From assembly GCA_930367205.1 (NCBI GenBank), contig OV884011.1:36097754-36161753 (forward strand): a stretch of 64,000 bases of DNA. Direction: 5' to 3'. Every line of letters begins with the position of its first letter. The stretch's first letter is position 1. The notes below the pieces were generated by a model. That model was not told the origin of the DNA, did no database searches, and saw only the letters and a program-made list of their open reading frames with translations. The DNA is from Acanthosoma haemorrhoidale. Taxonomy: Eukaryota > Arthropoda > Insecta > Hemiptera > Acanthosomatidae. The translations under genes and the position numbers were made by a program. Shown here one piece after another: positions 43,601 through 54,503 of this stretch.

Positions 43601-46600
43601 ATGTAACTAATGGCTATATGTTGAAAATATGTGTTATATTTTAGCAAATTATCAATTAAAACTTGATAATCTAAGCCTCGACTGAGGGCCAGTAGACTTT
43701 ACAATTTAACTGAGATGAAAAATAGAAATAAAATTGAAATTTTTAATTTATAATTATAGAAAAAAAATAGTTATACATTATTACATATATGTACATATAA
43801 CATAAACAGAAAACAAAAATATTAATATTTAAGGCAAGTATGGTATTTTCCAAAACATTGTCCAAGATGTAAGGGTTCTAAGCATTCAGCACACATAAAG
43901 CCACTCTCGCTTCTTTTTTTACTAGCAGAGAAAACTTTGCATGGACGTCATACATATTGGTTTGTTTTCCCTGATCCAATAATTCTGGTAACTTTATGTT
44001 TCTTCACCTGAAAGTCTCTGGGGATGATCAAACGTTGGTGTGCGAGGTGTAGGAACAAGTACGGAAGTACTTGAAGTATTAGAATCAGAAGTACTAGAAG
44101 TATCATTTAATACATTTTGAGTATTTGCGAATTCCTTGATCCAAGAAAGTCCAAGAGCATGTAAACAATTTTTATATTTTATAATGTTGTCTTTAACTCT
44201 ATTTATAATTTAAATGCATTAAACATTGTGAAATTACAAGAAACAATACCCCGTCTTCTTTGTCCACTTCATCGTTTTTCTCAAGATAAAATAATGTGAT
44301 AAATACTGGTCTGGCAAATCTACACCCATCATATACTTGTTTTAGTCTGACTGAATGCTGTTTTATAATTTCTTTTTTTCGTTTTCCAGTGTATCTTATT
44401 CGTTTTTGTTAATTCTCCCAAGTATATTGTTGAAACTATGTATGCAATTTTCTGTTTTGGCTTCCACGCCTGTACTAAAATTTCACCTTATCTTTTAAAT
44501 GCATATTATCCTGTTTTCAATCTGAAATGCTTTAAAGACTCGGGAACAGCTCTGTTTGCTCTAATTGTACCGCAAACTCGTGTACCATTTTTTATCGGCA
44601 ATTCTGCAGTACGAATGCTGTTAAAATAATTGTCCATGTATACGTGATAGCCGAAACGTATTTTTATCAAGTAATGACATTATGGTCTTGGCCAGTTTTT
44701 TGCCTTCCGCACAGTATATTTCCTTGTTGCAAATATATGCTCTTCTAGCTTCACATAACATACGGCAAAGTAGGCCGGATTGTATGGTTTTATAGATAAT
44801 TTACCACACCATGGAATAATGGATTCATCATGCAAAATTTCTTTCCTAGGTGTGTATACCGATTTAAATTTATTTAATAAATAGCTGAGTATGGGCTGAA
44901 TCTTCTCGAGTTTATTAGAACCGGTTATTGTTTGATTGTTCGAAAAATACCATGTGTTCCAAATCTGTTATGTGGCATTATAGTGGAGAACGATGTTGTT
45001 TTCATATATAACTCTGAGGATTAATAATCAACTTTTACGTCTTTCTTTACCTGGCCCATCATTACAATCATGCCAAGAAATTATTTCGTATCAGCTAGGG
45101 TAATATCATTCCACTTAGACATTTTCTTCCCCTTATACATCCTGTCCTTGTTTTGATTATAGATGTTGGATTTATTTACCATTAATTGAATCAAATCATT
45201 GCCAATAAACAATTTGACAATTTCTTTTATGTTTTTCTTATCAGTAGGAAACATCTTAGGACCGGGTTTAGGAGTAAAATCTGGTATGTTAGGAAGTTTA
45301 TTGACATCTGACCATAATTCACTGTAACTATGAGATTCTGTGGAGATTTCACAATCACTGCAATCATCGGAATCACCTAAATACTGTAATGGAACAGTTC
45401 TTGATCTTCTCCTTAGACCTACATCACTATCACTGTCCTCGACTTCTATATCAGAATCTTCTGAATGTATCGAATAATCCAATAAAGGGTCAGCAATATA
45501 CTATACTCATTAATAATTTCATTCATATTATATGGCTAAAAAAGTACAGAATAGTAAGAATTGTTCAAGAAACTGTTCAACCGAAAGCATAAGCGTACGA
45601 AAGATATACTGTCTGAGGAATAAACTGCTCGAGTGTATAAAAAATGAAGATCGACGTGACCATGAAAAGTGAATGCAAATTGACACCCATAATAGCAAAA
45701 AAATTCCACATCATCGTGGGGCTGGGGCTCAAGCAATAGACTCAGAATCTTGGATGAGAAGGCCTTAAATGTGCTAATTAAAATAGAGGAGCACCCTGGA
45801 GATTACTACACCACAGTCCATATTCAAAAGAACTACTTCATGTACGTGAAGGGGATAGCGCAATGTTAGCAACTTCTCTCAGCTCTCCCTCCTCCCCCTT
45901 TTTGTCACTGTTGCTTGGAAGATGTTTACATACCTTTCTGAGTGATTTGATAAAAACCTTCTTGACTCTTATAATTATCGTTTCTTTTAAGTATCGGTAG
46001 ACATCTATGATTGCACATAAAGAGTAACCTTGTGAAGAGATTTTTCTTCTGAGCATATTACAGTTTTGTAGTTATAAGTGTTTAAAACAGTTAGTCTGCT
46101 CCTCTGTCTTCAAAATGTCCATGCGGAAAGGAAACATAAATATTTGACTGAAAATGAAATCATCCAACGTTTTGATTGATGAAATAAGTCAAGAATTCTG
46201 AGATGAACTTTTTTTTTATTTAAATTTTAGTTGTTTTCTTCTATTCTGATTTTCCATAACAACAAATCAAATATTATTAGCGCTAGTTCTCATAAATAAG
46301 AGAATTATCTTGAATATTAATAAGGCTAATTTCACACGTTCGATGCTCCAAAATATTAAAAAATTTAAATAGAAAAAAAAGGCATTTGCAAATTAGTTGC
46401 ATTGAGAAATGCTAAAAATTTGTCTTCAATTAGTATATGTAAAGTATCCCATAGCACTCCAGATTACAATAAACATTTGGATGAGGTTTCATTGTGATTG
46501 ATTTTGGAGAGACTTTATTATAGATTTTATTAGAAGTATAGATTTATAATAACTTACAATTACATTAGCTGGTACTCCTTTGTGCGTTTGTTATATTTTG

Positions 46601-49600
46601 CCATCACTATTTGAGACAAAATATGTTTTGTTCATTGTTTTGTAATAAGTTGCTGGAGCTTAATTCTATTTACAGTCAAATGTCAACATTTGTACTCATT
46701 TATGACTACTTCATTGTAAAATTTTGGGAATTTGATTATTTAAAAATGTATTGTAAATATTTTTATTGATAAAAGTCACACATAAATAGAATGTTAAAAC
46801 ATCTATAATTTTCAGTCTTCTAGTTTTTGACAAGATAATCTACAGTCTTACTGTATGTATTCTTTTTACATTGCTCCACTTTGTCTTAGGTACGGGTAAG
46901 GAGGATAAATTGAACCTTTGTATTAATACGATATTCAATCCCTGAGATATCGGGTAAATGAAAGACATTCGGATGTAATCGGTTTAATACTAGTCACATT
47001 TACATAATTATATCACAATTAAAATACAAGAAATATCATCGCTTAATATTATAATCATAATTACTAACAAATAATGTATAATACTCTCTAAAAGATAAAC
47101 TTGTAAATCTAACATTTTGAAATTTGTTTTAGTTAAATAACATGTTTTGAATACATTTAATTTTTTTAATCACAGTCATATATAGAAACTTACTAGCAGC
47201 TAATCTCTACAATCTTTCAGTTACATAATTAACTTCCTCTTATTGCACAGATCAAAAATCCATTGTTATATTTTAAATAAAAAAAATGGTTCTAATTACA
47301 AAATTAATTTTTATTCGGATTTCCGCTGTGCAGTCGATTGGAATCTAGTTCATTCTATCATTACTTGCTATATATTACACTTTTCATCGTAATACATTAC
47401 AGTAACGGTGGACTCTCTCTTATTCTGGACATGTCCAAATTGGAAAATTATTGGAAGTTATATTAATAAAAAATAATTTACCTATTTTTGAAATCTTCCA
47501 AGCCACAATTAAATAAAAAACCTAGATGTAATCGATATGTTTTACAAGAAAATTGTCAGTTAAAGAAGAGCCTACCATTACTTTTATTACAATAAATTGT
47601 ACAAAAAAGTTAAAACTTAATCTAATTAAATTTGCATATAACTCTTAATATCTAAAAATTGTCATTTAAAAGTAGCTCTACATTTTAATTGACTATTTAC
47701 ATATAAATAATTATAATATTAATAATTATGCTTACTTAAAATGCAACATTGGTTATCAATGGAGCCTTCTGAGAATGCTCTTTGAATAGTTATGACCTCA
47801 CATATAATTTCTACTGTTTTGTTCAAACTAAACAAGTTTGACCTAAACATAACAAAGTAAAAAATTTTTGCTTAGTTCTTTGATCTAGTTTGACAAAAAA
47901 TTGGAACTAATCGAGGTGTCTGTTCTGTTGCTTGTTTTGGTCCAATCCAACCTCTTCATGAATAACGGACGGAACTTGATCTCACTGGAAAAGAACAAAC
48001 ATTTATTATCAGAATATTTTATTAAATTTTTTAAACTAAGTAATAATAAACAAATAAATTAAGTAAAGGGAAGTAAAAAAATGATATTTACTATTCAGAT
48101 CCCCCAGATACTGAATATAGTTAAATTCTATGAAAATAATGATTCTTCTTAATTCTTTGTCGGCTAGTTATCAGATGTAAGGATTCCCAAAGTGGGGAGG
48201 AGACGCCCGCCGCGGGCTAGGATTGCTACAACCTCTAGTCGCGGTCCGGCGAGCGTCTAGAAAGAGATAATAGTGGGTGGACCTGTGGTCTTTCACCATT
48301 GCTGCTTAATTCGTTTTGATCTGTCTCCATAAGATCTTAGAAGGTGTGCCCCGACAAAGCACTATGTTCAGGAGAAGAGGAACAGAGTAGGTTTATAGGT
48401 AGTTCATGTCGTCTTGGAATGACCACGAATTCACACTCGGTATCTAAGGGTAGGGGAAAACCGTCTGGATCCCAAAGGCGAGTGTGAACCGGAGAGAAGC
48501 AGACTAGATTGCCGTGGGAGACGCTACTAGGTAAAGTTTGTAGGGCCACGACAACCGTCGTCCGCGAGGGAGAGGTCTCTCCCAAGGAGATGCTAGTTTT
48601 AGCGAGACGAAGGGAGAGATTCCCACTAGGAAGGTGTGGGGCCTGACAAGTGCAGACGAGAGAGAAGTGTTGCAAGTCCCGGTCCTGTTCGTTCTCGGTC
48701 CGCACTGAGACGCCCGGGTTATATAGGCAGGCCAGCCGTGGTGGGGATGGTTCCCCCACCTGCGGCTGTTTCCTCCACTAGCTTCTCCCCCCTCTCTCAC
48801 TGACGTCATAAACTTTATTATAAAAATATGGAAACATATAGATATTTTCTGGGCCGAGAAGAGGGAACTTCTAATTATTTGTAATTAAAAGGTTGCCACA
48901 ACATACTCATTGCCTGATAACCTAGAAAGTTCCATTCAATACAGCCACAGGTTGGAATACAGTTATTAAAATAAATAAAGGTTTATAAAATTATAAAAGA
49001 TTATATTTTGTAAGCTTACTATCTATATAGTAAACGGCAGCAATGAGCCCGACGAGGAACAGAGCCGACATGGAGAGTACTATCGTCGAAACGTGGTGCC
49101 TGACGCATATAGACTGACGCTTCTCTTTCGTGTATCCAGGGTAGTTGATCATGGTGAAGTGCGTGGACGAAGCGAGCGATGTCGCATCGGCTTCCTTCAC
49201 AGCTGCTGGCTCTAGCCTCAGGGCGGCGAGATTAGCAGCCGTCAGTAGTAGTGAACCCGACGAACCACTCTGCGAATATATTAAAACCATATCATGAATA
49301 GCTATTACATAAGTAGTAGTTGAAAGAAAGAATTAATAATGAATAAAAGGATAATGATCAGATAAATAAAAGTCTTTAGAATACCATGAAAATAGACATT
49401 CAGGGTTTTTTTAAATTGTAGATCCCAAATGTTACATGAAGGATAGATCCATTTAAAATCAGGTTGGCAGCAAATCTAAGGATTCCAAAGATTAATCTTT
49501 AAAAAAAGAAATGCTTTGTTAATGATTTGAATATAGAGGTCACCAAAGACACCATCATATACAGAGCAATCGTAATCTTAGTGGGTTGTATCCTTAAGAA

Positions 49601-52600
49601 AATAACTAGGAGTCACCAGGTATCAAATGAGGCAAGATAATGAAGTTGATTAAAATGTTGTGAAAGAGCTGGTGGAGTGTTTTTCCATCATCCCAGAACA
49701 TCTGCCGGAGGTCATATTTCATCTTTTCCTAACCCCTAACAGATGGTCGGGCTTAAAGGGACTTAAGTAGTATTTTGATTTAGGAATCTATTAATGTGTT
49801 CACATTATCATTGGTCTAAGTAATAATAAACATATTTAAAGGTTAACTATATTAGGGAGATTTGACATACCTGGGTGCTCGTGTTACTGGAAGGAGGCGG
49901 CGACGACAGCCAGGCTCTGATAGACGTTTGTCCTGCCGTGCAAGAGCAGGTCGTGTTATCAGCCCTGCAGAGCGCTGGTCGTGGTATGTACCACCCCGCT
50001 GTCTCCTCATCCCCCTGCCAACAAAGTTTATAATTAGTTAAGAACTTCATGAATAAATATATCTTAGGACTATAAACCAGAGGAAATATATTAATATTGA
50101 CTAATATTTAGACAAAGTATTATTGGCATACATATAACATCTGAAAGTAACTAATATCATTCCATAGTTAGTTTAAAATAACCCATTATGCAGGAGAGGA
50201 AGAGACATCCTAACTCGGTACAGAGGTGAAAGACATGGGAGCACCGCAGAGCCCTAAAGACAAATCTAACAAAGCAGGCTTCATAGATTATGGAAGTAAT
50301 AATTTTCCAAAAAAAACATTTGAGTATATACTTGGATTCTAAAATTCAAGGAATAAAGAAGTTTAGTAGGAGAATAAAATGGTTTTAATACAAAAAAAAT
50401 GTATATAATTGCATTTCTAATTTAGCTTCTTATTTTTATATTTTTTGAATAGTGCATTGATTATAACAATAATTCGTTTTCTCAAGTGTTTTTATAAAAT
50501 TCTATTTAAGTTTGGTTAAAATTATATTTAGGAATTAGCCAGCATTCCAGTAATTGAGTTTTATAGTTACCTAAACTGCGCTGGTTACATTTTCCAACCA
50601 ACCGGATCAATGGCCGAAAACCCCTTATCTTAAGAGTATGAAATCAATCCTCATTACTTATTATTTGGCGCTAAACTGATATAACAGATGTAGGATAGAA
50701 GAGAGAGGAATAATATAGAGATGTTGAAGTATCCTACTCCATTTTGAAATGAGAACATTGCCTTTCGAAATGTCTAATGATGTTCCTTTATGAGAGGCAG
50801 AAACATCGTGAATACTAACAATAGTTCTGACCTACTAACGCCAATCTTAAGCAGTCCGGCTTTCAGTCTGTTGGAAGATATGCTTTGTTCTACTTTTGTT
50901 GAATAGTTCACTTTGTAGAAGATATAATGGTATTGGCAGGGGGTGTTTGTATTTGTTTTATCAAGATCATTTGAAGAGATCACGGAGAAGAAACGAGAAG
51001 CGTCAATTTTGAGTTCAATACGAATTTCAATTCAGAGCCACGATAGAACAATAAAAAGCTTCAATTATCTTGTAAACAAACGAGCTTGATCGGTCGGTCG
51101 GGACGATTCGATGTCATTTGTACGCTACTAATTGGGAGGGGAATGTTTCCCTGCGGGGAATCGAAATCATTAGCTGTCAGTAGTGTACTGACCCCCGCCT
51201 TAATGGTCGCAGCCGAATACACTAGTAAAGGCAGGTAGCCCATCGCTACTACAACATAAAGGAAAATTTCCTCTACTTCGAATGATCAGCCATATTTTGA
51301 CCGAACGTCTGGGATCTAATTGGTACAAATGATTGTTCAGTGTAAATAGTATCACTTTCTATATAAGTAGATATTCCCGCTTTCGGTGAATAATTGTATT
51401 CCTTCTACACGTAAAGACAATCCCAAACATCGGGTTGGGTTTATGGAAATATGTCCATTCTAAGAAGCCTCTCTAATTATTAATTATCATTTTTTCATAG
51501 ACTGATACTGATTAAAGCGGTCACATATTACAACTAACGATTGTTAAGGCTTGATCCCCGACAGGGACATCGGACCTGGCTATATTTTTTTTTATTTCTG
51601 TAGCAATTCTTCCTAATTCGTGAAAAGTATGTATTAAAACTCCATTAATAGAAGAGGGGGTTAGGTTCGGAATGAAGCCAGTACGATAGGCGATGATATC
51701 CCGCGACTTTGAAGGAGAGTGTTCACGATTTGTAGACACGACAGCGGTTTGGTCAGAGGGAGAGGTAGGAGGTGTAGCAAACAGGGTTGCCAACCGACCG
51801 ACACCTCACGGAATACTAAATATTTACCAACAGCGCACCTGATTCTTACCCAACAGGTGTCTGTGCAGTCGGTAGCGAACGCCTGACGTCGTAACCTTAC
51901 CTTTAACCTCTCCAGTCCGTTTGTGTTTATTTACTTCTAACGCACTTCCTCACTTCAACTTGAGTCAGGGTGGTTCTCACTAAGTGAGTTAGATTGGGTT
52001 CGCAAATAACCTTCAGTAATCCCACTCAAGTAATCCTAAACAGCAATATCACTTCATTCCATCAGATAACACTGCCTATCATGGCTACACCCAGACAATA
52101 TACGGAAATTACAAGTTTGCAAATTACAAGTTACTTGTTTAGCTATATACATTGTATGTAGAAATGACACAGAAAGTAAAGAATCCAGAGATACTCACGG
52201 GACATTTGAAAACTTATTAAATGATTGTGAAAAATCTACACCGGATTTTTCACGAAAATATTTTGTTTTATTTGTGAAAGTTTCGCTCAGAGGAAATCAA
52301 TCGCTCTTTATGAACATATTCAAAAAACCTATTTCCATTGTTTAATTTTAAAACTTTTTTTTTTGAAATCGCTTCTATGGCACTTCCATTTGAACAGAAA
52401 ATTTTGAAAAATTGGCCTGACTTTTTTTTACATTTAATTTTGATTTTCATTCTTCCCATTTGTTTATTTTAAACAAAAAGTAATCAGGATGCAGCTAAGA
52501 CATGCAAACAGTCGGACGAAAAAGAAAGGCAAATTTTGCTAAATCAGGCTGAAATTATGGTTTTGAAATTAAGTGGGTAATTTCTTGAACTTTAACTTCA

Positions 52601-54353
52601 TAAGAAGTTGTAATGAATTTTCATACTCACCAAATAGTGCTAATAAAAATGCTATTATAAGTTCATTGAGATTTGAACCTTACAAAAAATTAACATTGTT
52701 TTCATTCGAATCGGAAGTCCAAAAAAATGGGTCGGTACGACCATTTTACTATTCCCCAGATTTGTGGTACATTTTGCTGTAAATTATTAGGGATTTATAT
52801 TTGAGTATTCTTTAAAATTCAAATTTCATACTTAAACAGCTTTACAAATGATATCTTTTCTCCTGTATAAAATTTTCCAATTAACTAGTGCTACAATTAA
52901 TTATTAAATGAAATTTTGCAGATCCGTGTTCCCCTGAAGACCAGCTTTAATGTGAAATCGAGGGACTTGGTAGTTGAAATCGGTAAGACACACCTGAAGA
53001 TCGGACTGAAGGGGCAAGTCCCGATAGTTGATGGTGATTTGGAGCATGAAATAAAAATTGAGGAGTCTACCTGGGTCATTGAGGATGGAAAGACACTGTT
53101 CCTCACCGTAGAAAAAGTAAGTAATCTAATTGTTACTTATTGCTAGCTTGTTAATAATTTTTCTAAATGCAATAATTTTCGGTCGGTTATAGATCAATAA
53201 AATGGAATGGTGGTCCAAACTGTTGACGTCAGACCCTGAAATAGCCACTCGTAAAATCAATCCAGAACCCTCGAAATTGTCAGATTTGGACGGCGAAACA
53301 CGAGGCCTAGTTGAAAAGATGATGTACGATCAAAGGCAGCGTGAACTTGGACTTCCAACCTCAGATGAACAGAAGAAGAAAGACATGCTCCAAAAGTATG
53401 TATTTTATTACTTATTAATAGTCATTTTTCTCATGGGTAGTCTAGTAGTCTATCTATAATTTCTGAATTAAATAATCCTTTTTGAAATTAATATAAACAA
53501 AATGAAGTACTTTATTAAATGATAGTGAAAAACTATATTTGTTTGTAATTTATTAAACTATCGGTCACTAAAAATTGCCATTTTAATTTTAAAATGTTTG
53601 AAATATTAGTAATTAAAAATTTTGAATACTTTGAACCAAAAGTATTGTAATTGACTTAGTCAAAAATAAATATGCGATTGATTTTGTTGTTGGCTCCTAA
53701 ACTTAATTTTTTGTAAATCTATGAAATTCTTTTTATGTTATCGTTCCTTTAACTTAAACAGAACTTTAAATCTTAAACAGCTTTAATGTCATGACTTGAA
53801 GAGGCTTAAAAATTAATTAAGCAGGAAGCGGTTTTATTTTGAGGTGTTTTGGTCTTTAAAGTTTTAGATTGATTGCTATCATAGAACATTTTCATACTAA
53901 CAGGCAGGCAGCTAACCTAACCTAATGATGGATTCAGAAGCACAAAAAGCTATCTTAATTCAGATATCTAGTATAGGCTTATTGTGGTTCTTGGCCTTTT
54001 TATATTTCTCTGAGCTCCATGAAATTAATCTTTATACTTACCATGAACCCACTGAATTAATCTTTTGTTTTGATATCAGTTATTCCCCTTGTATCTTTGT
54101 CAAAAAGGTAATGTGATTATACTCTTTAGCCTTTACATTTAGATAATTTGAGTTTAAAACTGAAATTTTGCTTGTGATTCAAAAAATTCCTATCAACTGG
54201 TTGTAATGCTTGTTTGTTCCTAATAATTCATATTGTTACTAGTTAAGTTCATACTTATACTATATATATGATAATGTTATTCATTAATATTTGTTTTTTA
54301 GGTTCATGGTCCAGCATCCTGAAATGGACTTCTCTAAATGCAAATTTTCTTAA
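33330..54353 (+). CDS. nudC: Nuclear migration protein NudC
   Basis: Seven coding exons give 311 residues. NudC is an Hsp90-associated chaperone that stabilises dynein-pathway and other client proteins and acts in nuclear migration and cell division. The sequence shows the family N-terminus ([31 protein letters not shown]), a charged linker, a CS/p23-like domain beginning [12 protein letters not shown] (about residue 151) and the signature C-terminus [40 protein letters not shown]. The length is close to the animal family norm of about 330. Introns 3 and 4 are 4.5 and 10.2 kb and packed with transposons. Every splice junction keeps the frame. Confidence 0.97.
34915..35899 (+). pseudogene. mariner transposon copy with one internal stop and damaged 5' part
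   Basis: From about residue 27 the frame matches a mariner transposase: [29 protein letters not shown], first D in MTGDEKW, second in [10 protein letters not shown], then [16 protein letters not shown] with the third D (D,D34D type). A single in-frame TGA at 35,374 splits it; the same frame then stays open to 35,826. The usual N-terminal helix-turn-helix before DAPR is replaced by unrelated sequence. A plausible 3' terminal repeat (CGGACTTTTTGGTCAACG) ends near 35,899. It lies in intron 1 of nudC. Confidence 0.9.
35904..36672 (-). repeat. Solo LTR, family B
   Basis: The right end reads ATCACAACA followed by ATATAT. The internal order of blocks (TTCTGGCAAAAGG, GACTGGCCAG, a TATA-like box on the minus strand, GTGATCCACGAGTCGTAT) matches the 38.4-kb copy. 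The left end abuts the mariner 3' end and is less certain. Confidence 0.7.
36679..37412 (-). repeat. Solo LTR, family B, adjacent copy
   Basis: It starts TGTTATG and ends ATCAAAACA and is flanked by ATATAT on both sides. Only six bases (ATATAT) separate it from the preceding copy. Confidence 0.8.
37555..37632 (+). CDS. nudC: nudC exon 2
   Basis: The exon starts after TTTTTTTTGCAG and ends at GTAAGT in phase 0. It encodes [20 protein letters not shown] and the following RETAKA, the conserved N-terminal dimer region. Confidence 0.95.
37877..38047 (+). CDS. nudC: nudC exon 3
   Basis: The exon starts after TATATTAG and ends at GTAAAC. It encodes a lysine/glutamate-rich coiled segment ([16 protein letters not shown]) leading to [14 protein letters not shown]. 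The acceptor has a weak polypyrimidine tract but the phases fit. Confidence 0.9.
38394..39073 (-). repeat. Solo LTR, family B (680 bp)
   Basis: It starts TATTACG and ends ATCACAACA, with ATAT on both sides (38,390-38,393 and 39,074-39,077). The minus strand carries TATAAAAG in a moderately GC-rich region (about 38,775) and AATAAAC later. Confidence 0.8.
39168..39260 (+). repeat. Tandem repeat, 23-bp unit
   Basis: Three perfect units and a diverged fourth of TTAGTTTTAATTTGTTATTT plus TGA, in intron 3 of nudC. Confidence 0.85.
40440..41040 (+). repeat. LTR-like repeat, family A, with expanded CT run
   Basis: It shares blocks with the 24.1-kb copy: CTGCTCGA...CTTTCTTATT, ACCTCTGTAC, TCATTCCAAGACCAC and CTTATGGCATCAGATCAATA, followed by GCCAGCAAAGGTCAGG. 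The ends are decayed and approximate. Confidence 0.6.
40645..40691 (+). repeat. (TC)n microsatellite
   Basis: About 23 TC units in a row. The 24-kb LTR copy has only a short CTCTCTCTC at the same place. Confidence 0.95.
42600..42761 (+). CDS. nudC: nudC exon 4
   Basis: The exon starts after TTTTTTTTCCACAG and ends at GTAAGT in phase 0. It encodes an acidic linker ([20 protein letters not shown]) and the start of the CS domain, [12 protein letters not shown]. Confidence 0.95.
42950..43350 (+). pseudogene. Truncated mariner: 5' end and N-terminal DNA-binding part
   Basis: The 5' end reads CAGGTCGAGTCATAAGTAAC, like a mariner terminal repeat. The frame from the ATG at 43,132 encodes the N-terminal helix-turn-helix ([43 protein letters not shown]). 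Sequence similarity stops near 43,350, so the catalytic domain and 3' end are missing. It lies in intron 4 of nudC. Confidence 0.8.
43833..45482 (-). pseudogene. piggyBac-like transposase remnant
   Basis: On the minus strand it starts with an acidic N-terminus ([14 protein letters not shown]) followed by [17 protein letters not shown] and [20 protein letters not shown]. Broken frames then give [17 protein letters not shown] sequence, [24 protein letters not shown] and [16 protein letters not shown], and at the end a cysteine-rich block [29 protein letters not shown]. This order is that of piggyBac proteins. Many frameshifts and stops make it dead. No clear TTAA-flanked terminal repeats were found. 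Confidence 0.8.
45483..48170. other. AT-rich intronic DNA, no supported gene
   Basis: Within nudC intron 4. One short open stretch near 45,735-45,870 reads like part of a protein ([20 protein letters not shown]) but has no recognised family. The rest is AT-rich and featureless. Confidence 0.4.
48176..48905 (-). repeat. LTR-like repeat, family A, best-preserved copy
   Basis: On the minus strand it runs from about TGTTGTGGCAACC to TCCTTACA. It carries a TATATAA box before a GC-rich start region (CCCGGGCGTCTCAGTG), the GTTCACACTCGCCTTTGGGA block, GAGTGTGAATTCGTGG and CTTATGGAGACAGATCAA. It is much more GC-rich than its surroundings, which with the preserved promoter suggests it is younger than the other copies. 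No target duplication was identified, so the ends are tentative. Confidence 0.65.
48991..50014 (-). CDS. Unidentified membrane protein, two exons, nested in nudC intron 4
   Basis: Two GC-rich minus-strand exons (50,014-49,871 and 49,269 to 49,020 or 48,991) join in phase 0. The product has a Cys/Ser/Pro-rich part, then a hydrophilic segment ([19 protein letters not shown]) and one strong transmembrane helix ([20 protein letters not shown]). Basic residues before the helix suggest a type II orientation. The 5' exons are unknown. The 3' exon either ends at TAA 48,993-48,991 or uses a donor GTAAGC at 49,019 and continues leftward. I do not recognise the family. Confidence 0.6.
49020..49269 (-). 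CDS. Nested gene, exon with transmembrane helix
   Basis: The exon starts after TATTCGCAG in phase 0 ([20 protein letters not shown]). The transmembrane helix is near its end. The donor GTAAGC follows YYID in phase 1. If it is not used, the frame continues ten more codons to a stop at 48,991. Confidence 0.6.
49871..50014 (-). CDS. Nested gene, upstream exon
   Basis: The exon lies between TTGTTGGCAG and GTATGT and has exactly 48 codons. It encodes [20 protein letters not shown], then TCSC and a Ser/Pro/Thr-rich tail ending SNTSTQ. Its GC content stands out from the flanking intron. Confidence 0.6.
50060..52900. other. Intronic stretch with two unexplained minus-strand open frames
   Basis: Minus-strand frames at 51,243-51,061 ([20 protein letters not shown]) and 51,793-51,521 ([20 protein letters not shown], then [20 protein letters not shown]) lie in a region less AT-rich than its surroundings. 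They sit upstream of the nested membrane-protein exons on the same strand and might be 5' exons or UTR of that gene, or an old repeat. No splice link could be shown. Confidence 0.3.
52922..53116 (+). CDS. nudC: nudC exon 5 (CS domain core)
   Basis: The exon lies between ATTTTGCAG and GTAAGT. It encodes the beta-sandwich core: [31 protein letters not shown] and [19 protein letters not shown]. It follows a 10.2-kb intron. Confidence 0.95.
53193..53395 (+). CDS. nudC: nudC exon 6
   Basis: The exon starts after GGTTATAG and ends two bases into a codon at GTATGT. It encodes [31 protein letters not shown] and [13 protein letters not shown]. Confidence 0.95.
54302..54353 (+). CDS. nudC: nudC exon 7, C-terminus
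   Basis: The exon starts after TTTTTTAG, completes a lysine codon and encodes [16 protein letters not shown], then TAA. Confidence 0.95.
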
Positions 54354-54497
54354 CTTTGCATGTAGTTTGTTCTAAATTACCATTATTTGCCATAACGGAG
54401 GCCTGTTTTTTCATTATTACGTATAATTTGTATATTCAGTTATGTAATATTACTAAGTGTACTATCTGTTGTCTAAATTCTTTTTCCTTATAAGAAT

Positions 54498-54503
54498 AAT
54501 AAA
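54498..54503 (+). terminator. Poly(A) signal AATAAA of nudC
   Basis: The signal lies about 145 bases after the nudC stop codon in AT-rich sequence. Confidence 0.6.

Noticed and set aside
45735..45870. Short coding-like stretch ([11 protein letters not shown]) as a gene
   Set aside because: Too short, no splice signals and no recognised family.
53925..54116. 63-residue open frame with a hydrophobic part in the last nudC intron
   Set aside because: No splice context, no recognised domain, and AT-rich DNA readily gives hydrophobic frames.
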